Below are positions 27,165 to 37,894 of a stretch of 64,000 nt of DNA, one piece after another (position 1 is the stretch's first letter; every line of letters begins with the position of its first letter). The stretch comes from Alviniconcha marisindica (Eukaryota; Mollusca; Gastropoda; Provannidae): the NCBI GenBank assembly GCA_018857735.1, contig JABMCL010002049.1, positions 186,001 to 250,000 of the forward strand. The letters are read 5' to 3'. The translations under genes were made by a program, and so were the position numbers. Under the pieces are notes generated by a model. That model searched no databases, was not told where the DNA came from, and saw only the letters and a program-made list of their open reading frames with translations.

Positions 27165-27245
27165 TGCCTGAATAAAAGATTTGAACCTGCAACTTCTTCA
27201 TTGAGTCCATTGCCTTCAGCGCTGGACCACAGCACTAAATACCTA
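27165..27245 (-). mobile_element. tRNA-derived SINE head, minus strand
   Basis: The minus strand reads TAGTGCTGTGGTCCAGCGC and, about 30 bases later, GCAGGTTCAAATC. These resemble the A and B boxes of an RNA polymerase III promoter at tRNA spacing. The cloverleaf is degenerate, so a SINE is more likely than a functional tRNA gene. Confidence 0.45.
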
Positions 27246-27849
27246 CAGTATTAAGTCAGAGTATATGAGAGCATGTATCAAAAATAAATAAATGTGCAAG
27301 CATTTAGGCAATGTGTGGACTTGTTTGTGCTCAATATTTTTTTTTTTATTTGCCACATTCTAGGTTTTTGTGTGCTAAAACTAGTAAAAGAAAAAAGGAA
27401 ATTCAGGGTGTACCAAGACTTCCATGTACAGGCTTTGGCCAAAATTGTTTTTTTCTGTATTATCTCATGTGTGCTGATTTTGTTTCAACTCCAAAAATAA
27501 AATTGTATTTTTTTTAATAAGAAATATGTACACATGTGTTTGACTATGTATGTGCATGTGTGAAAGAACCATCACAGATAAGCAGTCAATAAAAGCTGCA
27601 GATTGACAGAAAGTACTGCGCAAGCCCTACACCCACTCACACGCATGGCTGCAGTGCAAACTAGTTATTAATATTAGCTGGGATGGAAGTATTGCAGGAA
27701 ATGTTTTCAGTTTGGTTTTAAAAGATGATAGGGTTGAAGCTAAGGTCTTGAGGGAGTGAATTCCAAATGTGGGGTCCAAAGTAAAACTACTAAGAGGGAA
27801 GTGCTTCCAGATTCAAAGTGGGTTCAGGTATGAGTAGACACTGAACCTG

Positions 27850-28775
27850 CCATGGTCAGTCTGTACTGAGATATATATATATATGAATAAACATTGAACC
27901 TGCCACAGCCTATCTGTTCTGAGCCTGCCATGGTCATTTTGTACTGAACCTGCCATGATCAATCTACACTGAGCCTGTCAGGGTCAGTCTGTACTGAACC
28001 TGCCAGGGTCAGTCTGCCATTGTCAACCTGCACTGAGCCTGCCATCATCAATCTGCACTGAGCCTGCCATTGTCAATCTGCACTGAGCCTGCCACAGTCA
28101 ATCAGTACTGAGCCTGCCAACATCAATCTGCACTGAGCCTGCCACAGTCAATCAGCACTGAGCCTGCCATTGTCAATCAGTACTGAGCCTGCCAACATCA
28201 ATCTGCACTGAGCCTGCCATGGTCAGTCAGCACTGAGCCTGCCACAGTCAGTCTGCAATGAACCTGCCATGGTCAATCTGCACTGAGCCTGCCACAGTCA
28301 GTCTGCAATGAACCTGCCATGGTCAGTCTGCAATGAACCTGCCACAGTCAGTCTGCAATGAACCTGCCATGGTCAATCTGCACTGAGCCTGCTACAGTCA
28401 GTCTGCAATGAACCTGCCATGGTCAATCTGCACTGAGCCTGCCACAGTCAGTCTGCAATGAACCTGCCATGGTCAATCTGCACTGAGCCTGCCACAGTCA
28501 GTCTGCAATGAACCTGCCATGGTCAGTCTGCAATGAACCTGCCACAGTCAGTCTGCAATGAACCTGCCATGGTCATCTGCACTGAGCCTGCCACAGTCAG
28601 TCTGCAATGAACCTGCCATGGTCAATCTGCACTGAGCCTGCCCCAGTCAATCTGCAATGAACCTGCCATGGTCAATCTGCACTGAGCCTGCCACAGTCAG
28701 TCTGCAATGAACCTGCCATGGTCAATCTGCACTGAGCCTGCCCCAGTCAATCTGCAATGAACCTGCCACTGCCTG
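27850..28775. repeat. 25-bp minisatellite with 50-bp higher-order unit
   Basis: More than 30 copies of CACTGAGCCTGCCACAGTCAATCTG alternating with CAATGAACCTGCCATGGTCAATCTG. The left end is more diverged and the right half is nearly perfect, so the array has been homogenised recently. It contains no meaningful coding capacity. Confidence 0.95.
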
Positions 28776-29221
28776 AGCCTGCTGGATAAGTCCCAGAGAC
28801 GAACCTCTCCACTGTGCAAAGAGGAGGAAAGGTTATGACACACACTGCCCCTCATGGCTGGACTTGCCATTTGAACACTCACTGACACATATCAAGATCA
28901 AATCAAAAGCAGGTTTGATCTTTTAGGAGTTTGGTATAACAGGGTTGCTCTGTGCATGTGTGTGATGGTTGAGGCTATGAGGGCACTGTCTTGTGAATGA
29001 AAGAAAAGTGCCCAGATATTTTTCTTTTTTTCTCTCTACAATTTAATGGTTGATTAGAACAGAAACATTCTCTTTAGTTCACCCCAACACCATTTGTAGT
29101 ACCTGTGATATTAACATGATTAGTTCTTGTATTTTAATGTCCCATCAGCTGCACAGGGCTACCTCAACAGCACACATTTCTCATGCAAATATCAACTCAG
29201 AAACATAGTACATAAAAACAT

Positions 29222-29227
29222 TTTATT
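29222..29227 (-). other. polyadenylation signal candidate of TMCO6
   Basis: AATAAA on the minus strand, about 460 bases beyond the TMCO6 stop codon. Confidence 0.5.
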
Positions 29228-29690
29228 TGTTTGTCAATGTGCATATCCAAACATAGATTATGCAAGAAAAATGGAGCACATTGTGTGCATGGTTTAGTTT
29301 ATAAAAGGATAAAACATACATGTCATAGACAAACTGGGGTATATGAGTGCTTTTTCCCTTTTCCTTCTTGAATAGGAACGTTTTACCTGAAAATTTAATG
29401 ATCTATCACCATGAATACTATTTACAAAAACAAGTAAAACTGGATACTCATGATTCCTTAGCAAGGAATTTCAGCTTTATTTGTATTCAAGAAACAACAT
29501 GTACCTGCACACATGCACACACAAAACCCACCAAAGCTTTTACTGCTTCAAACGACCCATAGTAAAAATGGCATGTGGCCAGTCACTGGGAAAACAGGAT
29601 CACTTTGTTCACTGGGTTTGCAAATCAGTCAAAAGATTTCACCGTACCAAGCACACTGCACACTTCAACTCTGGATGAATTCACAGCGCT

Positions 29691-32600
29691 TTAATCATCG
29701 TCAATGTCATCCTCATCCAATCCATCTCCAAAGTGGGCCTCAATTATTTCCTGTGCCTGCAGCTGAATGTCTGTGTTTGGATGGTTTTCCAGCTGCTCCA
29801 GGCATGCCAGTCCGTGGCACTCCTCAAACACAAAGCGGGCCTGAAACAGACCAGCCACCCGTATCAGTCTACACGTCTGTTGGAATGGTTCTGCCGGCAC
29901 AGCACTCCTCGAACCCAAACCAGCCACCCGTATCAGTCTACATGTCTGTTGGAATGGTTCTGCTGACATGGCACTCCTCAAACACAAAGCGGGCCTGAAA
30001 CAGACCAGGCCACCTGTATCAGCCTACATGTCCGTTGGAATGGTTCTGCTGACACTGCACTCCTCAAACACAAAGCGGGCCTGAAACAGACCAGGCCACC
30101 TGTATCAGCCTACATGTCTGTTGGAATGGTTCTGCTGACATGGCACTCTTCAAACCCTAACATAAACACTGCCTATAAACCAGACCAACCACCTGTATCA
30201 GTCTACATGTCTGCTGAAATGGTCCTGCATGCATGGCAGCCCATGGTTCTCAAATGCAAACCCTGGGTGTAACACAAATCGGCAACCTGTGTCAGTCTAC
30301 ATGTCTCCGTTGGGATGCCTGGTACTTCTTGGCACTTGACAAAACCAAACCCTACCTTAACACAGACCAGCTACCTGTATAAGCCTACATGTCTCCCTTA
30401 TGATGCTTCTCCAAGCTTGGTACTCCTCAGTAACTGACAATCACAAGCCCGGTAACACCAGCAACCAGTGTGTCTATCAGTCTACACATCACCACTGGAA
30501 TAGTAATTTCCAGGTTACATGGTCCACAGTATTCAGCAGTAGTTGTACTCCTCAAGTACAAGGCATGGCTGTAACTCAAACCAGCAAACTAAACCAGTCA
30601 GCCTGTCCCTCTTGTAACTCAAACCAGCAACCTATGTCAGTCTAGATATCTGTTGGAACCGTTGTCCAGGCATGACAGTCTATGGCACTCCTCAAACACA
30701 AACCAGGCCTGTAAGCTGTGTAACACAAACCAGCAACTGTCTTGTAACTCAGTCAACTGAGGCACTGTATCACTTCCAGACTGTATCATTGTATCACCCC
30801 ATGCACCCCCCCCCACTCCATAAAAACAAAACTACATGCACCAAGAACAAAATCATAGTACGATTTTACACTCACATTTTCGGAGTAACGCAGGGTTGCT
30901 TCGATGAAGGCCAAAGCCATGTGAAGCAGTTCAAGGTCTAAGACTTTGAGCAAGGGCACCACCTTGGCCACAGCCCCATGGGAGACCAGCTCTGCTGACA
31001 CTGTTTCTCCGTGACTTGCCATGTTGCACAATGCGTACATTGTCTGCAAATTGAAAACAGTCACACTATACTGTCTGCAATTTGAAAACAGTCACACTAT
31101 ACTGTCTGCAAATTGAAAACAGTCTCACAAAAAATCAACACAATGGAGGAAGGATTGTGGAACTTGCTAACAGACAATCCTTACAACAGACTTCCCCATC
31201 CCTCTAGCAAGCCAGTTTGTGTAATGGTAAGATGTTTGTGGTAATGTGTTTGTTTGGAAACAGATGGATCCATGTTCAGATCCACTTTAACTCACCTTCA
31301 TCTTCAATCTGACTTTGCCCCCCCCCCCCCCCCCCCCCCAAGAAATAAAATGATTGGATGGACCACACACTACCCATCTTAATGCAAAATCAGTCTGTGC
31401 AGTGTAACGTTAGATGTAGTCCTCCTTACCACACTGGTGGGCTGATGTATGTATCTGTTCCAAACCTAACCAGGTCTTTCAGTCTGTTGACAGACAAGCC
31501 CCCCCCCCCCCCCCCCCAAAAAAAAACAACCCTCCAGGTATCCAAACAAAACTCTTCTTCCATTTCTGACCATTGATCATGCAACTGAAAATTACCATCA
31601 CGGGGTTACTGCAACACAAAAACAACACCAAACGCCAGCCACACACCCACACACACACAAAAAAACACGTGTCTATTACCTGCATGACACCCTCAAAATT
31701 AGAAGCACAGTGCCTCATTCCTCCAAGCCTAGCACTGATTGTACAAAGACAGAAAGTGTTTGACCCGCAACCAGTACAGCACTGAAGTGTGTAATAGTTT
31801 GGGTGGCATTATGTGTCATTCTGCCACAGGCTTACTGTGACTTTGGTGTCTCCACCACTTACCTCAACCTGCACGTCATGTCCTTTGTCAAGCTGCTTCA
31901 AAAGTGCAGGTAACATAGGCCCATATGCCACAGATTGGCTGACGTTGTAGTCACCTGGCAGAACAATCAATAATTTACAGTGGTAATGCTATGCCACAGC
32001 AATGAACCCTTTGCAGAGATGTAAAACTATTTTAGAACAATGAACTTCTTACAGTATGGTAAAACTATGGTACAATGATGAACTGTGCACTAAGTGCTGT
32101 AGCTATGGTAGAAGTTGGAACTGTTTACAGTGTAACCTATGGTAGAATGATGAACTATTTACAGTGTAGTAAAGCATGTCATAAAGCTACGGCAGAGCAA
32201 TGAATTACTTCCAGTGTAGTAAAGCTACAGCAGAACAATGAACTGGTCACAGAGTGGTAAAGCTCTGGAATTTGTTACCTGCCAGTCTGCAAAATCTCCC
32301 CACTCTTACTGAGTTCAACTCCAGATTTTCCTCTTTAGACATGCCTTTTCACAGACTTAGGTATCCCAATTTATGTGTACATCTACATGTACATACCTGT
32401 GTGAATGGTGTGTGCCAGCACACTGAGTTTTAATTTTTTAAGTTTTTGCACTCTGTAAGAGCTGTTCATCATTATTAATATAAATATATTAACCAGTCAT
32501 GCTAGAAATGACCCAGACTGTCTCTTTAACCACATGTGACATCAGGTTTTGCAACAGTTTTAGCAGCCCTAGCAAGCATTGTTGGTTTTATGACTGCAGC

Positions 32601-35600
32601 CCTTACAAGTTAGTTCTTGGATTTGAATGTCCCATCAACCACACTGAGTCACCTCCGGATGATAGTCATTCCAAGGAACATAAAGATACTAATCTGTATG
32701 TTGAAAATGACGCAGACTGCTTCTTTAACCACATGTCAAGGACTCCCCAGCAATCTGAGCTGTGTGAGCATGAATTTTCACAAGTTATGAAGGCTGTTTT
32801 TAATACAGCTTTGCCAACCTGGTGATGCGTGACTCGTTGAAGGACGTCTTCAGTCAGTTTGGTTCTTAACATGAAAACAGTGGACTATTTGGCCCATATC
32901 TTCTCCAGGTGATTTGCTGAGCAGCACATCCCTTCTTTTGCTTCTGTTCTTGCAGCTGTGATCAGATGGGTCCTAAATCATCTGCTGATGCTCCAAGTGG
33001 GCAACAAAGACTTCAGTCTTTTTATCCTCAGGGGTGGCACTTTCTTCTGCCATTGTCTGGAGTCCAGATACATCGCAGTAAACAATGGCCAACAACCCAG
33101 TCACAGCTAATACACTGAGCCAATCGGCGGTCAGCTTTAGCCACAGCACCAAACTGACTAACCGATCAGTGGTCAGCGTTAGCCACAGCACCAAACTGAC
33201 TAACCGATCAGTGGTTAGCTTTAACCACAGCACCAAACTGACTAACCGATCAGTGGTTAGCTTTAGCCACAGCACCAAACTGACTAACCGATCAGTGGTT
33301 AGCTGTATCCACAGCACCAAACTGACTAACCAATCAGTGATCAGCTTCAGCCACATCACTAAGACTTCACTCAACACAACTTGCTAAGTACTTTGACAAA
33401 GAAAAAAAAACCTGGCAATGTCTTGGCCAAAAATTCAAGCTCCTCCAACAAGCAACTTGGCTGTACATTAAGAACAGGCTGCACACCTGCGGACATACAC
33501 ACAGAACCTAAGGCAATTTACCAGTCATGTTGGAAATGACCCAGACTGTCTCTTTGACCACGTGTGACAAAGGATTCTCCAGCAGCTTCAGCAGTGCAGG
33601 CATAAGGCGGGGGTTTTCACAGGCCACGAGGCTGTAGTCGTCAGGCCCACTGCAGATGTTGCCCAGGGCTCGCAGCATAGGGGTGGCGACCTGGTGGTAC
33701 AGGAGTTAAGTGTTATGAAATAATGGTAAAATGGCTGAACACACACAAAACGCCTGTATCTGCAAGCCGCTGTTAACTTTGGTCTCTCAGCTTTATTCTT
33801 AAGCGTCAACAACTGACTTTTTTTCTGACTGCGCCAGCAATGGACAGCAATGATGTCTATCATGACCCCCATTCTCACTGCTCCCTCCTCCAAGAAACCA
33901 GTCAAGGCGATGTGTTCAACAACATCCACCACAACTGGACAAAACAACTCGTGCGTACCGCAACCCCCATTTTCAGCTCTCTGCCCTGCAAGAGACCAGC
34001 TACAGTAGTGTGGACCACAATGTCCACCTCGTGCGAAACAACTTGTGCAACCAATCACCTCCATTTTCACCTCTCTGTTTGCAAGAGACCAGCTACAGTG
34101 GTTGGACAACAATGTCCACCGCAACAGGCAAAACAGCTCGTGCACACCACAACCCCCATCCTCATTTCTCCACCTTACAAGAGACCAGCCAGCCATGGTG
34201 GTGGTGTAGAAACAATGTCCACCACAGTGGTAAGAAACCCCATGACCACACCACAGCCCCCCTCTTTTCCTGCCAAAAGACCAGCCAAGGTGTTGTGGAC
34301 AGCAATGTCCTCCACAATGGTAAGAAACCCCATGACCACACCACAGCCCTCCCTCTACCTCTCCCCCTGTCATGGTCACATGAACAATGTCCACTGCTAG
34401 GGGTAAAACAAACCATGTGTATCATAACCCCCATTCTCACCTCTCCGCCCTGCAGCAGACCAGCCATGGTGATGTGGACGATGATGTCCACCACGATGGG
34501 CAGAAACCCCATCGACACCAGCTGTATCACAATGTCCTGACTGCACAAGATACATTTGTGATAAGTCAGCACACGCACGCACGCACATGTGCACATACAC
34601 ACACACAAGGCTCAGAACGAACACTTTTTAGCAGGACTGAGGACACAGCAAAACAGAGTTACCTGAAAGAGCTGACAGCAAACACAACGCATACAAATGT
34701 GTGCCTGTCTGCCAAGTACAATCCAGCTGTCCACAAAACAATGCATGCTGGCGTATACTTGTCTTGTCAGACAGGCTCAAATCAATGCTGCACACAGTGT
34801 GTACCTGTTTGTTAGGTAAGTCACCACCCATGCCACCTCACACAGCACCTCCTGTGATGTGTCCGTCCTCTGTAAGAACTGCAGCAGCACCGGCAAGAGT
34901 CCACACTGCACAGCATCACTGAAAGCAGAGGAAAGGAAAGCTAGTCAAGTGGTTATCAGCTAAGTGATTCAACAGTAAGGGTCCCCGAGTTCAATCCTAG
35001 TTTGATCAAGAAACTCCATCTTTCATTTCCTGCAACAAATTAATGTAGTTGTTGTTTTACAAATTCCAGTGTACTAAATTTGTATGAAGCTGATCTTTTG
35101 TTGTTGTTGTAAAGTTGAAATTATTGGATTGCTAGACTTTAAGTTGTTTTCAACTGATTGTATAAAGTAGTTTTCAATATTATACTCATGCATTTGGCCC
35201 ACCCTGATATGGCATACAAGTTTGAACAGCCAGTAAAAACTGCCTACTTACTAACCTCATCCTGACTCACCAATGTCTTTTGTTTCCTGAAACTTGCAAC
35301 TGGTCTGAATGTCTAATCCCTTAATAAAAGGAGGATGAAAAACATTTTGGACATGTGTACCTCAGGCAATGCAAGTAAAAATTCCCCAGACAATGGCAAA
35401 CATCAGAAAAGAACAGGGAACGTTTTCTTAGCTGCCTTGGTAAGATGAATAAATATTCCAGGCACGCAAAGAAAACACCCCCTACACTGGCAGCACAGGG
35501 CCTGCAGCTGCTCTTGCCTTCCCAGCTGACTCACCCTAATTTTTTTGAAGAAAAGGACTGACAAAACATTTAAATATCATCAATATTGAATACTAACAAA

Positions 35601-37826
35601 AATAAAACAAAAACAAAAAAACTGAATGGAAAGAAAACTATGGTCAGCTCACTCTGTAATTTCTGGCAGCTCCCTGATGAGATTGCTGATAGCAAAAGCT
35701 GCAGACCTGACGCAAGCTGGTGTTGGACTCTGGAAGTTAAAAAAATGGAGAGGAAATGAAAAAAACATCCCAGTAGAACAACGCTCACATTCTTGTAAAT
35801 ACAGATGCATGCATCCAACCCAAAATCAACCAAACAATGACAACAAAAAAGCCCAAACCAAACCAACAGTACAGCCAAAAAGTAAAACAAAATGAAACAC
35901 AACAAAGAAAGCAATTACTACAAATTACTGATCTTTTCAACTTTCACTTTGCGCAATCAAAAGAAATGCTGCAGCAAGTCTGAGTTCGCATCAACCTGGT
36001 GCATTTCAAATTGTTGCCCTATTGCTGCATTGTGTAAGTTGATATTTGGCAACTGACTGACAGCCCTGCATGACAAAACAAACTCTATTATTGGAATCCC
36101 CAGGGACACATTATAACTACTGAATATATATATATACACGTGATGGAAAACATTGCACACATGTTACTTTTTCATCCAATGCTTGGTAAACTAAGGCTTT
36201 CAGCTGAAGTATGGTAACAAACACCACCAAAACATGATCATTCAGTTCTTGATGTTCCACTGCCTTTACAATATTAGTTAGTCTTTGTTGAGAGAGATAT
36301 ATATTATAGAGAGAGACAGATATATAGAGTTATATATGTACAGAATTATATATAGCAACAGCATAAAGACAACACAAACAAGACAGATTTGAACCTCAAG
36401 TAGCTTGACAAGAGGTGGCAGACATCCTTGGGAGTGGAGAATTTTGCGACATTCCACGCTATCGCCAGCGATGTTGCCCAGTGCCCATGCACACTGGTCC
36501 TGTAATGCCACGATAAGAACAATCTGAATTAAAATTAAAAATATTAATAGCACGACTCTCTGGCACCTACCCCTCCCCTTTCCCCCCAAAAAGAGTTCAG
36601 TGATTCATCACACATTTCTTTATGCAGAAACATGGGGTGCAGCTGCCAGCACACGGTCATCTTATGCCACTCACTGACCATACACGCACCTCCCTGTCCA
36701 ACCTAGCTATGGCAAACCCATGCATGTGGTGTCCCACTGCACATCTTTGCCGCCCCCCTCGCTCCCCAAACACCTGTAATAATGGGATTGCCCCAGGAAT
36801 TTAAGCCATAAATTGGAGGCAGCGGCCGTGGTGATTTCCGGCGCATCACACACATGCACCCACACCCTTGCACAAGCACCTGTAACAGTGGACTGGACCC
36901 AGAGACATAGGTGATGAAGTATGGGGCTGCTGCCTTGGCAACGGCCAGCGCATGCTCAGGCCGTCCAGAAGCTACGTTGGTCAGACACCAAGCCACCTGC
37001 TCCTGCAGCTCTATCTTATTGCCCGTCAGAATGCCCACCAGACTCTGCAGGCAGTTGTCTACCCTGGGCAGAAAATGTCAGTGCTCTAGGTCATGTTTTT
37101 GCAACTTTAACACATCAATTTTTAATAAACAGGACCAGAAATCACATGAAAAGCTGCTATGTGTCCATTTAAAAAACAATCCATTCAGACCAATAGGGCT
37201 CAGGACACCTCTTCACCTCTGTTCCCCTTTCAGGAAATAAAGATGAAAGTTGTGACTGCAGTATACATATATATAGCCAGATAGGACTTGATACTGATGA
37301 ATATATATCATATAAAAATTTGCAAATGGGCCTTGAAAACTGCAACAACATAGGTAAAACTAGAACCAAAACCAAAACAAACAAAAAAAGAGAAATAGTT
37401 CATCTCAGGGTGGGTGTGATGTAGGGATGGGGGTTGAAAACAGTGCACAACTTTTAATGACTCATGTTCGTTTGAAATCATTCCCTAAATTATAATTTAT
37501 GTTGATCTACGTGGTTGTTGCTAACATGGGTTACCGGAAGAGAACGTCAATGTATTCAGGTCCCTGTGTGAAGGCACGACGCAGCTTCAGCAAGCAGCCC
37601 TCACTGGCATTGCTGGCCCCTCTTTCCACCAGCTCTCTGCACACTGCTTCTGTCTAACATCAGATTAAATGAGATTTTTTTAATTCATCAATAATGTCTT
37701 CTTCTGGTTTAGCTTTATATATATATATATATTATATGCTAGTTCTCCAAACTGGAGCACATACCCCATTATAAAGCAAAGAACAAACAATGAAAACAGT
37801 CAAAACAAACTAATTCTCCTGTGCAT

Positions 37827-37894
<68 letters not shown>

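Noticed and set aside
27850..28775. Regular 25-bp spacing resembling a CRISPR array
   Set aside because: There are no unique spacers; units are contiguous and the setting is an animal genome.
29513..29998. 161-codon plus-strand frame
   Set aside because: Antisense shadow of the TMCO6 last exon and its repeat array.
33588..34400. Frames of 176-268 codons on both strands
   Set aside because: They run through the degenerate exon 8 array and into exon 9 in the wrong frame; the correct exons are shorter and have matching phases.
34938..35035. Functional tRNA gene
   Set aside because: A- and B-box-like sequences exist but no consistent acceptor stem or anticodon arm could be folded; a SINE is likelier.
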